This document shows positions 1 through 11,353 of a stretch of DNA of 64,000 nt, one piece after another. The stretch spans positions 14,691,950 through 14,755,949 of the forward strand of contig NC_019872.2 of assembly GCF_002234675.1 (NCBI RefSeq), in the 5' to 3' direction. A program made the translations under genes and the position numbers. The notes beneath the pieces were generated by a model. It ran no database searches. It saw nothing but the letters and a program-made list of their open reading frames with translations, and was not told the origin of the DNA. The stretch comes from Oryzias latipes (Eukaryota > Chordata > Actinopteri > Beloniformes > Adrianichthyidae). Numbering within the stretch: the stretch's first letter is position 1; every line of letters begins with the position of its first letter.

Positions 1-983
1 TGTACACCATCCAGATCATTTTGACCCCCATTATCCTTGCTCGGCTCTCCCACAATCGCATATCCTGTCTATTCAGGTTCAACTATTGTAAGTCAGGTAG
101 TATTTGAGGCACTAAGTAATTGACTCCTCCTTAGCTGGCATTGAACCCTAAGCTGAGTTTCAAAGCAGTAATGTGTGCTCTAGTTTTGCCCATCAAATAA
201 TCCTAGGCTCCATTGTTCAACCAGTTTGACTTAATGCACTTTTTATTTGATACTAGAGTACTTTCTTCACTTAGAGACTCTGTTCTATCTTTACCTACTT
301 TAGCGTGTGAGCTACCACATCTATATCTATATCCATATCTATGAAATACTTGGTTCAAATGGTCATTTTGGTGGCCATCTTGAAAAATGGCCACCATCTT
401 GAATTTTCAATTGGTCAATTTGGCAAATTGGGCAAGTTTCCCCTAGAGAATAATCATACAAAATCTGGTGCTTGTATCAGTTTGCAGAATTCCTATGCAA
501 ATGTGATTATCAGCCGTTCCAAAAGAGGAAGGACATTAAGGAGACAAGGCATCAAATAAAACCCTTGCCAAAAGAAGTCTATGTCAGTTTAAAATCATTA
601 TACTTAGTCTAAAAGTGAGACAGTGTACTTAATATTGATTTTTAAATACCATATTTCCTACACTACACATACATAGTCCGTAATATACTTGCTGTGCTTG
701 TACTCACTTTTTGCTAGTAAAGGCCAAGAGGAAGATTATTATATAAAAAAACAAGCCAACCATTTAAGGATGTGTAAACTGTTGTCTTTTGGATTTGTAT
801 TACTACAAAAACATTTTTTGGTAAAATAAGGATCATTCAATACTGAGCCTTCATAACCCTGAATCTTTAAATACGTAACTAATTTAATATTTTTATAAAG
901 ACACGAATTAAACAAAATAAAACAAAAAAGTCTCTGAATTTTTTACAATCTTTTGAATCTTCTTCAACATGCCTCCTGCTCAC
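1..983. other. Non-coding left edge, intron 5 of calpain copy 1
   Basis: No exon is seen here. Positions about 600-960 match about 16,080-16,500 and 39,220-39,490, which are the intron-5 segments next to exon 5 in copies 2 and 3. This stretch is therefore read as the start of intron 5 of copy 1. Exon 6 and later exons of copy 1 must lie left of the window or be lost. Positions 1-340 show nothing recognisable. Around 355-400 there is a small inverted motif built on 'ggccatcttg'. Confidence 0.55.
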
Positions 984-2894
984 CTGTCACTCCAGGCTCC
1001 ATTCCACTCCGTTACTCCCCAGGGGTTTCTCATTCGGATCATAGGAATATTTTCATTTTTGAAATACGCCGCCTCATGACCTAAACATATTTTCTTACTG
1101 CCATCACAGAGTACGCATGACCCTTCACCAGACCGTTTGCTTTTTTGAACTCAAGTTCATGCGGTTCTGCCTGTAAAAGGTAGAAAGTAGGTAAGTACAG
1201 TCAAAGTATCTAAACAGCAGTGATCAGAAATCTTAAGGGACAGTACAGACCGTGATGCCACAGCTGATGACTCCACCATCTTCATAAACTTTGAGAAGGT
1301 GTTCAAATAGATAATACTGTTTTTTTTTGGTCTTTGTGGAGAGCCTCTTTATTTAGATCAGTGCGTTCAAATACAGCACCAGTGAAAACCACCACAGCAT
1401 CTCCAGTGTCTCCTCTTCTTAAAGACTCATAGCAGCCGTAGAGTCTGAGATAAAAAAAAATAAAAACGCAATAGCTTCTTTTGAATAAATGATTACCTTC
1501 CCTCCACACAAACATGGAGAATAACACTGTACAATATTCTGGTGTCTGATAAAAAAATTGAAAAGCTCGGCCCTATTTTGGAAAGGCAGAAATATTGGTT
1601 CATAAATCAAGTGGACTGACTTGGCATAAGCCTTCTCCAGCAGAGCACTCCAGAATTCATTTTTGCTGTTTGATTGACAGTAGATCAGTTTTCCGTTAAT
1701 AGTAGGCAGCCGGTCGTCCACGTCCACATCTGTCCACTGAACAAAGACCCAGAACTGAAAGTGGAAGATCCCGGCATAGTTTTCTGGATGTTTGGGATCC
1801 CACTCCTGTTCCCTCCAATCAGGAATCACCTGGAAGCATGTAAATGAAAATTAAATTTATTCAAATGTTGTTAAACATTAAAAATGCATTAAGATCTAAT
1901 AACATAAAAGTAAGGTTTTTTTGTTCTATTTAATTTTAAATTAATTTGCTGTTAGCTGCTGCAAACATGTCTGCTCTACGTTTAATTAAGCAGTGATTTA
2001 AAGTTTTATTATTGCAGAGAAACTGAACAGTGACCCAATTCAACTCATAAAGCTCACTGTCAACCAGAAAGCTCGCACAAATTAAGTATTTGTCAGGATT
2101 TTTACCCACAACTTTCTAGTTTTACAGCAGACCCAATCACAGCTTCTGAGATGGTAAATACTGACCACCAAATCTGATGAATCAGGTTTTGTCGTCAGTA
2201 AGCATTGATTTAGAAGAATTTTACCTACCATAACAAAGATTGATTACACACTCGTCAGATATGGTTCAATCCATCTTTTTTTCCAAAGTCTTTATCTTAA
2301 GGTTAAAGGTTTATGGCGTTTGGTCAAAGTTATCACCAATTTTGTTTTAGCAAGTTGTGAGTTTGTGAATTTTAAAACAATGGCACTATATATAAGAGCA
2401 ATAATGTATGTCTTTTGTTTTTTAGTGGGTAAATGAGCCAACACTTCAGTTTTTTTTTCTAATACTCACTTTTTGCCAGAGGTGGGGCTTCAAAGCAAGG
2501 CATGAGCTCGCAGCAACAAACCAGCAGTTTTCTATTAACCCCTGATTCAAGTCATGGGAATCAACACCTTCCACAAACAGATGAGGGTCTGAGCTTATCT
2601 TCTACATTCAAAAAAAATATTAATGTTTAGTTTACGTTTTAAGCAGAAATTTGCAAAACATTTGGAATTAATCCAGCCTGTTTAACAAATCAGTAATATG
2701 GCTTCTGGTTAAATTTCCTTTTGACCATCTTTCTTTACTCACCCATGGTCGTTTCCATTCCACTTCACCAGGAAGGGGTTCTTTATAAAACAGAGATGAA
2801 TCATCTGCGGGGAACTGTAGATCTCTGAACAGCCTCTTTTTTTCTTCAGGTCAGCATAACGTTGATTTTTGAACGGGACAACAGAGGAGGACAT
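984..2894 (-). pseudogene. Calpain copy 1 (CAPN5/6 type), 5' half, inactivated
   Basis: Five exons are recognisable by alignment with copy 3: exon 1 2,743-2,894, exon 2 2,470-2,601 (catalytic Cys in NCWFVAA), exon 3 1,621-1,829 ([28 protein letters not shown]), exon 4 1,251-1,444, and exon 5 984-1,170 (His in VKGHAYS, Asn in RNPWG). Exon edges keep GT/AG signals. Compared with copy 3, exon 1 lacks 13 bp, exon 4 has one extra base in an A9 run, and exon 5 lacks 4 bp net and then meets a TAG. These three frame breaks make a functional protease very unlikely. Known for the family: CAPN5/6 are non-classical calpains, intracellular Cys-protease folds followed by domain III and a C2 domain. Exons 6 onward are outside the window. 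Confidence 0.88.
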
Positions 2895-3182
2895 GGCTGA
2901 GACACTGAAACCTCACGGCTGGAGATGGATGACAAACAGACAAGATCAGTTGTAGATTTTCTCTGAAACTGGTCAGATTTGACACAAATGCATCTTCTGT
3001 ACCAATATTTATCTTTTAAATTGGGTTATGGAAAGACTTTCTACCAAAGACCACTCAAATTTCGAAACACACATTTGCCTATTTTCATATCAATTTTTAG
3101 ATTAAGCAACTGTAACATGAAAGAACATTCACAAATACATTTTGTGTTATTAAGAATTTAAGAAAGAGAAAAAAATACTGAC

Positions 3183-3560
3183 CTGGACAATAGCTCTCAC
3201 ACAGCAGCAAGATATTGATGAGTTCACTGTTAAACAACAAAGAAATCTCAGGTTTTTAATACCTGAGCCTAATTTACATACCAGTGACAAATCTCCTCCT
3301 AAGTGCTGCTCAGAGCCACACCTCACCTGTGTTTCTTCCTAGAGAGCAGAATCTAATAAATTCACAACTTTACAATATTTAATATTCCACAATACTTAAA
3401 AAAGAAAAATAACTTATGAAGGATTTGAGTATTCAGACTTATTTCTGACGTGTGTTCTGGTCATGGTTGCTAGTGTTCCTCTGATTTTCAACATAAACAA
3501 CAATGTTATTCTTCTTCAAAATTTTCACCCGCTGTCAACACAGATACTAGAATGGTTTCA
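3183..3560 (-). promoter_or_regulatory. Putative promoter and 5' non-coding exon of calpain copy 1
   Basis: This block is strongly conserved with 21,594-21,960 and 41,929-42,235, always about 0.3-0.4 kb upstream of the calpain ATG. On the minus strand a GTCAGT donor follows a short stretch (about 3,183-3,240) that could be a non-coding first exon, with an AT-rich TATA-like run just upstream. Conservation across copies is seen directly; the promoter role is inferred. Confidence 0.4.
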
Positions 3561-3589
3561 AAACAGAAGTGAAGGAATTTGCTTTTTGT

Positions 3590-4195
3590 GTCAAACTGAA
3601 AGCTAGTAAGCCGAAGAAGGACCGGAATATGTGCCATCTGACACGACGGTATAAATATGTGCTGACCAAATCTGAAACTGAACTTGTCTGTTTGTCATTC
3701 ATTACCAGTCATCCATCGTCATTATGTTCTCTTCATCTATCTAGTTCAGAAATAAACATTCTGATTATACTGTATGAACCGAGGTGATTATTTCATTGCA
3801 TGTTAAAGCATCAGAAAAATAGTCAAAAACTTTAAAATAGAATCACACTGACTGTGAAAAGTGAAGACCTAAAAGCATTTCTGTTCATTTTTTGTTTTGT
3901 AAACTGGGAGAAATTTAAATAGTTAAAGCTGTAAACTTGTTTACTGCTTTTCTAACTTCACAAAGGCCCATAGTGCTTTACATTCACAGTCTCACTTACA
4001 AGCACACAATTACACACTGATGGCCACTGTGCTGCCACGCATGGCACCAACCTGTAACCACCAGATATAAATTGGGGTTCAGTATCTTGCCCAAGGACAC
4101 TTTGATATATGGGCTGGCAAGGCAAGAATCAAACCTTTTATCATTGAATCAGAAACTGTTCCACCTCAGCTATCGAAACAACTATAGCTGTATGA
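3590..4195. repeat. Upstream flank of tandem calpain unit 1
   Basis: Positions 3,590-3,790 recur at 21,975-22,150 with few differences. Positions 3,960-4,195 recur in diverged form at about 42,470-42,660 and contain the fish dispersed motif 'cttgcccaaggacac'. No gene is seen. The block shows that the tandem duplication included several kilobases upstream of the calpain gene. Confidence 0.6.
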
Positions 4196-4435
4196 CACAG
4201 CCTCAAAACTAGTGTAACAAGAAGAGCATTTTTGCAGTAGAAGGGAGCATGCAAATACCGATAATTAACTCAAACAAAAAATAAATAAAGGTAAGAATGA
4301 AACTGCTGCAAGACATTCTTGTCTTTAAGAACCTAAAAGGCAAAAAAACCCCCAAATAGTTTAAACTTGACCATTGTGCTTGCCCTTTATGGTCCGTCCT
4401 CCCCCTAAACAAAAAAGTAAAATGAGGAGTTTTCA

Positions 4436-4441
4436 TTTCTT

Positions 4442-4473
<32 letters not shown>

Positions 4474-4745
4474 TTTTTTAACTTGTTCTGTCCAACAGCT
4501 GAGCAAACAGATTAGAGCTGAAGGCTTTTTGTGTTGGACAGGTTTTACTATCACAAAAAGAGGTTATATAGCTTCAAGAAACTAGAGTGTAGATTTGTAT
4601 AAACCCCTTTTTGTCGTATTATTTTTTATTTATTTGTTACATTTAGTGTGTGTGGGGAGGGAGAGGGGAAGAATGTGAGGGGAGGGTGGAAGAGAGTAAA
4701 AGGAAGAAAGGTGAAAAGGTGGGGGATACAAGCACTGATTTGAAT
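4436..4745 (-). mobile_element. 5'-truncated copy of the GC-rich retroposon family
   Basis: A long T run at 4,439-4,480 is a poly(A) tail on the minus strand. It is followed by sequence closely matching 24,920-25,200 ('aacttgt.ctgtccaacagct', 'aaacccctttt'). It is read as a 5'-truncated, minus-oriented retroposon of the same family as the element at 24,914-26,680. The right limit is approximate and no target duplication was identified. Confidence 0.6.
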
Positions 4746-4859
4746 AAGTTATTATTTTAAGCTGTAACAATTATACCAGATCTGCTGGAAAGACGAATGT
4801 TACATCAAAGGTGAGTTTTCAAAAGGAGGGTTTTCATTTCTAAACATGCCTCACTTTTT

Positions 4860-5235
4860 GTGTTTCATCAATCTCTGTTTATGGTCTGCCACATTCAGTT
4901 CATAAACGGTGTGGCAAAAGCTTTTTTCTTTAGGCTGTCAAAGAGAAATCTGGGAGAATAATGTTTAAAAGGTTCAATTCCGGTAAATCCATAGAAAAAT
5001 CAAAGAAACAAGTCAAACTGAACACAGAAAAGTTTAAAACAACATTGAGTCATGCTGATCAGTTCTGCTCCTCAGTAAAGATTCAAGAGAAAAAGGTGTT
5101 TTACAGTAAGCGAGGAAGGAAATATGTAGTTATATAATGAATGAAGTGAACGCCTTTAGGAGCATTCCCTTGCGCGAATGCAGGAAGACCATGTGTAAAT
5201 GGAATAATTGGAAAGCAAATTAAAAAATAGCTTTT
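4860..5235. repeat. Duplicated intergenic block of the calpain unit
   Basis: This block matches 28,400-28,760 in the same orientation, including 'tcaaactgaa.acagaaaag' and a shared run around 'aggaagaccat'. No coding potential is seen. It supports an extra array unit near 28 kb. Confidence 0.6.
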
Positions 5236-5239
5236 GGCT

Positions 5240-6178
5240 ATTTATTATAAGTCATAATGCCAGTCAACTGTAGCACGATTAGATATTTTTTTTATCTAGC
5301 ATTTTATCATACTTTATACTTGTTTTTAATTTTTGATTAAGCATTCATTTGGTTATTTAAAGACATGAACAGTCTGTAAAGTTAGTGTTGAAACTTGAAT
5401 CTGTTTTTTGTCTGTGCCGAAGGGAAGCAGTCATAACTGTCATTCATACTCTGAACGGCTGGTCTCTTAACCTCGTGCTTGTAAGGATGGACACAAGCAT
5501 TGAATCCCATGACTTGATTTACACATGTTGCGAGTCGGGGCAGAGGCAGCAAACAGGGTAAGGAGACAGAAGATCAGATCCAGATGCAACGCTCAATAAT
5601 GAAGGCAGAATGGCACAAACAATACTTCACACTGAGCTTAAGTATACAGAGGTTGATGAGCGAATGAGAGTCAGCTGTGAATAGAATCCTGGAGATGGTA
5701 CCCACTGGTGACCAGAGGGGGGTAAAGATTCTGACTTCTAACATCATTTAGGTTCATTTTAAAGCAGCACCTGACTGTTGGTTACTGTAAGCATGATTTA
5801 TGTGACATGTTTATAATTTATAGTCAGCAATGTTATAAAACACACTTAAAAACTACGTATTGGTTTTAATTTGAAGTAAGCTTTGAGGGGAGAAAGGAAA
5901 TGTTTTGTATTGTTGTGATATTAGTCTTCAGGGTTTTCAATAAATGGCAAAGGCAGAGGTAAAGATGGAGTTCTTGCCACCTCTCCTGAGTTATTCAAAT
6001 GAGTAAGACAGTCTCTTTTCATTCATTAAGTTGATTTGAATTTAAGATAAAAAGAGTCCTGTGACTGCCAGGCAACCTGTCCAGGGCTTTGCACAACAGT
6101 AGCCAGGTTAGGGTCTGGTTGGCCTGTGACCCTGAAAGGGATACAGATGGTTAAGGAAATGGATGAATGGATATATTA
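5240..6178. other. Intergenic stretch with a degenerate retroposon tail
   Basis: No gene is seen. Positions about 6,060-6,178 resemble the 3' end of common fish retroposons: 'gtgaccctgaaagggata' followed by a decayed GATG-type tail. Positions 5,470-5,730 are slightly richer in GC and may be an old LTR or other TE fragment, but nothing diagnostic is visible. Confidence 0.35.
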
Positions 6179-6479
6179 AATGGAAGGAAACAAGAACATT
6201 TAATAAAGAAGAAGGTTTGATAATATGAACTCTACAGTTTCATAGCTTATTTTCAAAGCCTTGACAAGAAGTGTTTTTTCTAATGCAATTGTTCTCTGCT
6301 CTCTGTCGGTTGAGTTGTCCCATTTAAAATGCTAGAAGCCTGTAACGTAAACCTCAACTAATAAAAAAGGTTCCGAAGTAAAATACGTTTTTGGTCACTT
6401 ACAAAGAAACAAGACATCTGCTTTAGCTATATGAATGGCACCTGTTTTGATTTGTTATTAGTATAAAAGACTCTTCTAT

Positions 6480-8048
6480 CAGTGAGGGCATTAAAAATAA
6501 AACATGGCTGGGTCTTCCAGAATGACAATGTTACAAAACACACTGGCTGGCCAATGAAGGAGTTGTTTCAAAAGAAGCATTTCAAGGTCCTGAAGTTGTC
6601 TTGGCTCTGTCATTATAGCCAAAAGATGTATAACAACATATTTAGATGAAATTGTATTTTTTTTTTGTCTGTACAGAACAATGACAAACTTCACTCAGAC
6701 TGTGAGATCATGCAGATTCACCTCATATTAAACAGAAGTTTTAACAGTTCCTCAGATGACCCAGGAAACCTTGAAACACACCTACATTTAGTGTTGTGGT
6801 ATAAAGCTTGTCAATGTTATGGTACTTTCATCAGACAAAATAACCTCTTTTGTTGAGACACAGAAACCAATTCAAGCATGTGGACATCACAGTCAGCAGG
6901 TGGCAGGACAGTCATTTGCAACCACTGTCCTTTAGGCCTCTTTAGAAGAAGTGCATATTTGTTTATTCTGGCGTTAAACAGCAGAGGGTGCTGGAGAAGA
7001 ACGATTTAATAAAGAAAACTTCAATGAAGTGTATGAATGTGACTGTGAAGAGTTTAAGACTAAATATAAAAAAAATATTCAATGGGATTCCCAAAGAAGC
7101 TTATAATGTCAATAGTCTTTTTTGAACATTGGAAAAATATGATCAAACTCAGGCTAAAGTAAAAACTCTGTGTCTTTTAAAGTGCATTAATTTATTAATG
7201 CAAGGTAACATTGTAAAGCCACAGATTAACAAGTTACCTTTGAAACTTTATGTAGCAATTCTCATGTAGAAAACCAGATACATGGTCAACACATTCCCTT
7301 CATAGTACAAAAGTATAGTTGTGCACAAAAGAAAAAAAAAGAAACTAGAAGTGTTTCAGACGATTCTAATTATTGGAAGAAAAAAAAGAACGCTTGTTAC
7401 TTCGAGAAAAAAGTAAGACAGAAGAAAATACTAACAATAGCTTTTAAGTTTTTCTTATAAATCTTTAAAAAATGTATACAATAATAATAATGCATTGCAA
7501 GCGGTTCTACAATGTAAATTTGTATTTACACTGTCTCACTATTTGTATGTACTTTTGAAACACAAATGCAAAGATCTAAATAGATTATGTGATAATTTGT
7601 TAAAGCAATAAATAGCTTATCTATAGCTAGTATCAGCTCCAACATATTAATAACATAACCATTTTATTACCAAGGTGTCATAAAAAGTATAACAAAATAT
7701 ATCTTAAAGAAGAAGCTACTTAATATTTATGATTCTGGAAGAACATTAACTATAAAACTAATTGAAGTAACCACAATAACCTTGAAATCAGACAGGTGAA
7801 TTACAGCAGTTTAATTTGAAAAAAACAATTTTATTTGATACATTGAATGAAGCTCTGAAAAAGCCACTGGGACGATGCAAAAAATACCATTAAAAATGAA
7901 AATGATAGAAAATTTATCTCACAAGACTTAAACACAGACAGATACACACAAGATTTGTGTAACCAATATTATTAAAGTGGGGTGTAAAAACAGTACCCAT
8001 GCCCATATTTGTAAAAAAGTTGAGGCGGGTTGAATGAATGTGTGCTTC
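6480..8048. repeat. Right part of tandem unit 1, 3' flank of calpain copy 2
   Basis: Blocks here recur in order elsewhere. Positions 6,480-7,030 match 42,900-43,870, 6,990-7,480 match 23,170-23,550 and 45,295-45,650, and 7,730-8,200 match 33,650-34,010 and 45,800-45,985. The last block ends next to a candidate terminal calpain exon and carries AATAAA on the minus strand near 7,830. It may therefore hold the 3'UTR and poly(A) site of the next calpain copy. No independent gene is seen. Confidence 0.6.
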
Positions 8049-8126
8049 TTAGAGCGTACCTTGATCACATTGAATGCTCCAGCAAAGGTAGGAGCATTCA
8101 TCCTTCATAACATTGGTACTAAATAC
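8049..8126 (-). CDS. Candidate terminal exon of calpain copy 2
   Basis: After a TTCCAG acceptor a 25-codon frame runs to a TAA. It contains DEC...CWSIQC, which resembles the DE-x-CWSSLC region just after domain III in CAPN5. A related frame lies at 33,778-33,972 in the same relative position. If used, the protein would end before any C2 domain. How it would join to exon 9 is unclear, and copy 2 is a pseudogene anyway. This call rests on similarity between units and is tentative. Confidence 0.35.
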   Translation of the reverse strand, partial: VFSTNVMKDECSYLCWSIQCDQGTL

Positions 8127-8774
8127 CTGGAAGAAAAATAATTGACAGTCAGGTGAAGAAAAAAGTGTCTGCCTGACTGTCAATTGTTTTTCTTTTTGTT
8201 GTAATTTTTTTTTCTCTTTTTTCCCCTTGTGTATAGGAATAAGATTGACTATTTAAAAAGATAGTAAAAATTCTTAACTTCAAGTTTTACGGACATAATA
8301 AGAAAAAAATACTTACTAATGAAGCCACAGGCAGAAAGCCTGATATTAGGATAAATTGGATTACTAATGTAATAATTACATAGCATTGAATTTTAACTCG
8401 AGGACAAAAAGGAAGTAACGTTAATGTAACTTTTGTGCAAGATAAATATTCTTTGTTAGGTTTTTTTATGGCAGTTTTAAACCGTACCCTTTTCACCTGC
8501 GTAATATAACAAAACCAATAACAAGTGGATGATGTATTTTTTTTCCAGAGATATAAAGGTGGCCTATGAAACTTTTTTTTAGTTAATTATAAAACAGATG
8601 GGATCTGCAATAACATAAATGATAACTTGGGATTTTTTTTTTTCACCAAGCCTTTTCTGAAATGACTGTATGTTTTAGCCAGTTTGGAATTTCCTAAATA
8701 AACCAGTAAATCCGCAAAACAAACAAAAGACAAACACAATCACTACAAATCTTAATTTGTAGAAATAGTTTAAA

Positions 8775-8990
8775 GTCTTAATAGCCATGCTAGTGTATAA
8801 CTTGCAGGCCTCACAATCTGCTGGCGAACACCTTCAGCAAATTGACAAGGCACATAAGGGCTGGTTAAGTGAACTCCCACAGTCTCTCCAGGAAAATATA
8901 GAGCTGGTTCAACGTTCAGCAACAGGGCTACTGCATCACAGTAACTTCCTGTCTTGTCCTGGTTTTCAGTCCCTCTGCATTTTTAACAAA
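8775..8990 (-). mobile_element. Old non-LTR retrotransposon RT fragment
   Basis: The plus strand reads like the complement of the RT segment seen at 23,664-24,060 ('tagagctggttcaacgttc', compare 'tagagctggtccactgttc'). The same fragment, ending with the same 'gtcttgtcctggttttc', occurs at 36,705-36,930 in the corresponding place of unit 3. The insertion therefore predates the tandem duplication. No open frame remains. Confidence 0.55.
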
Positions 8991-9267
8991 TTCTCATCCG
9001 GTTCCCTGTGGAGACAGACATGATTTAGCTTGGTATTTTGACCATGATGTGATAAACTGGAGTAACAGCCTGTCAGTTTGGCAAACCAGTTTGATGCAAA
9101 ATGATGATGAAAAGATAAAATTTACTTCATATATTATTAATTGTTTTGAGTAATTTATCTTTGCAAGAATTGCAAGTTTTTGCATTTCTATAGAAATGAA
9201 ATTCTATGTCTGGATTTAAAAGTTAAATAAATGTACTTATCTCTAATATGTTGCAAAATATCTAATA

Positions 9268-9550
9268 CAGTGGTGGACAAAATTGTTGGTACCCCTCAGT
9301 AAAAGAAGGGCTGGACAAAAATGATGGTACCCAGAACTTAATATTTTGTTGCACAACCTTTTGAGGCAATCACTGCAATTAAACGGTTTCAGTATTTGTC
9401 AATGAGCCTTCTGCACCTGTCCACAGGTATTTTGGCCCACTCCTCATGAGCAAACTGCTTCAGTTGTCTCAGGTTTGTGGGTGTTTTCTCCAAATGGCAT
9501 GTTTCAGCACCTTCCACAGATGTTCAATGGGATTCAGATCTGGGCTGAAG
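9268..9550 (-). mobile_element. Truncated Tc1-like transposon end
   Basis: It starts beside a TA at 9,266-9,267 with 'cagtggtggacaaaattg', a typical fish Tc1-family terminus. It continues into the complement of a Tc1 transposase C-terminal region (tryptophan/glutamate-rich stretch, 'gttcaatgggattcagatc'). The second end is missing. It lies where exon 9 of calpain copy 2 would be expected, so it may have helped destroy that exon. Confidence 0.65.
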
Positions 9551-10589
9551 GAATTTATATTTTCATTTCATTTTATTAAGGTTTTGTGTGTTTTTTAACG
9601 TTCTTTGATCCTTGAAGGGACATCCTGCAGTTTGCATATGTAAGGAGATTTCAGTACTACAGCTGGAAGATGTCCTTTATTTAAAGCCCTCACTATTTCA
9701 GTCCCCCCCAGAATGTATTTGTTTCTCATCAGTCCAAGTCAAGACTGTTTCTCTCTCTACCCTGTCTGTTTTCAACTTTGCTTGTTTTAACCTTGACAAA
9801 GGATACAAAGCTAAGTGAGAACATTTGTTAAAATATATTTTGGTAAAGACAAATCAATGTCGATTTTGGTCAACTTTGACATTAGGAAACAAAGATAAGT
9901 GAGAAAAGTCATAGATTTTACCTTCCAAACACTAAAGTCAATGGCTACATCTTTTCCTTGACCAGTTTTTTTATAGATCCTTTGGTCTTCTTGTTGCAAG
10001 GTTATTAGGACTTCATCAGTTATCTTTGTAACATCAAACAAATACTGTAAAAGACAGTTCAAAAAACAGTTTAAATCTGAACTGCTTTTGGGTTGACAAA
10101 AAAAGCAGACAGATTTTACCCGTGGATTCTGTCTGGTCCACCTCCCATAGTGAGAGGTTTCTTTCTTGTGATTGCTGGTAAATGAATTATAGAAAATGTG
10201 GCAAACATCAAGCATAAGTGACCAGTCTCTAAATGACATCCTGTGGATGAGAGCAAACTGGTATTAGTGAACTTCCTTAAGGTTTACTTTAACCTCAGAA
10301 ATGGAGTGCAGTGATTTAGAGAACTTTGTTGTTTACCAGAACTCCCCATCATCTTCTACTGTGAGACCAATGTTTTTCCTCTCTGTATAACCATTCTTGA
10401 ACCACTCATCAGAGCTACGAAACACAAGCAAAGAAGGTGATTGATGTACATGATAACAATATACATACATTTACTAAGAAGAACCATCAGTGACATACCG
10501 ATGCAAAGTCATTGACCCTTTTGTTCAGTTCAATGGTCATTGCTTCTCTAAGGTTATACATCACCTTCCTGGTCACAGATGAAACATTC

Positions 10590-11051
10590 TAATTATTTTG
10601 AGTCTGACATTCGCTGTGGAATTTTGCTGCTGCTTCTACTACAATTGCTCCCCTCGCCATTATGGCTACACTATAATGGCGGCTGTGATGCAGTGGTAGG
10701 GCGGTCGACGGTCACGGTCTGATACCGGATCCCACGGAAAGCTACACCGCTAAAGACAAGCTTTAGCTGGTATTTTTGTTGGAACTTAGCGACTTTATCA
10801 CCGACTCGGAACAAGAAAGTGAAGACTTTCACCACTTCTGATTGGTCAGACTGATGACGTGTGATTAAGCCTCCAAGAATGATTGGTGGAGACAGTTAAA
10901 GGGGCGGGACTTTTCAGTAAACAGCTGTGGCTGCAGCTAAATTGAGGTACCGTCATTCTTATCAAAATGTCTTTAATAGAAATAAATAAACAAAAAAGAA
11001 AAAGTCTTTTACAATCTTTCACATTCCTAACTACTCAGTGTTTTATCAGGG
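10590..11051. other. Unassigned intronic stretch beside the Gypsy element
   Basis: It lies in intron 5 of calpain copy 2, has no counterpart in copy 3 and no open frame. It is GC-richer than its surroundings at 10,640-10,760, with a weak tRNA-like phrase ('gatgcagtggtagggcggtcg') but no credible cloverleaf. It could be an older TE fragment. Confidence 0.3.
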
Positions 11052-11056
11052 CCTGT

Positions 11057-11353
11057 TGTTACGGTTTACAGCTCAAGAACCCAGATGCAGAGTAATACTG
11101 TATACAAAGGCCAAGTTTGAAGACAGTTTAATAACAGTAGACCAAAACCAAGGTGTAGAAGACAAAACGCTCCAACAAAGAGATACAACACAAGGTGGCT
11201 TAAATAGACAGACAACCCAATGAACTAACAAGGACCAGCTGTGGACTCCAGCAGGAAGCACAGGAGAGTGGGCGGAGCAAGAGGAAGAAGCCACAGCAGA
11301 CCTGCACAAGATCACAGAGTGAAAACCAAAAACAAAACAAGCAAACCGTGTCA
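11057..11353 (-). repeat. 3' LTR of the Gypsy element
   Basis: This 297-bp LTR is the left one on the plus strand. It ends TGTCA on the plus strand, and the purine tract starts immediately after. The gag-pol stop codon TGA (11,351-11,353) is formed by the first three bases of this LTR in element sense. Confidence 0.96.

Noticed and set aside
10676..10750. tRNA-like phrase 'gatgcagtggtagggcggtcg'
   Set aside because: No acceptor stem or convincing B box follows, so neither a tRNA nor a SINE head can be supported.
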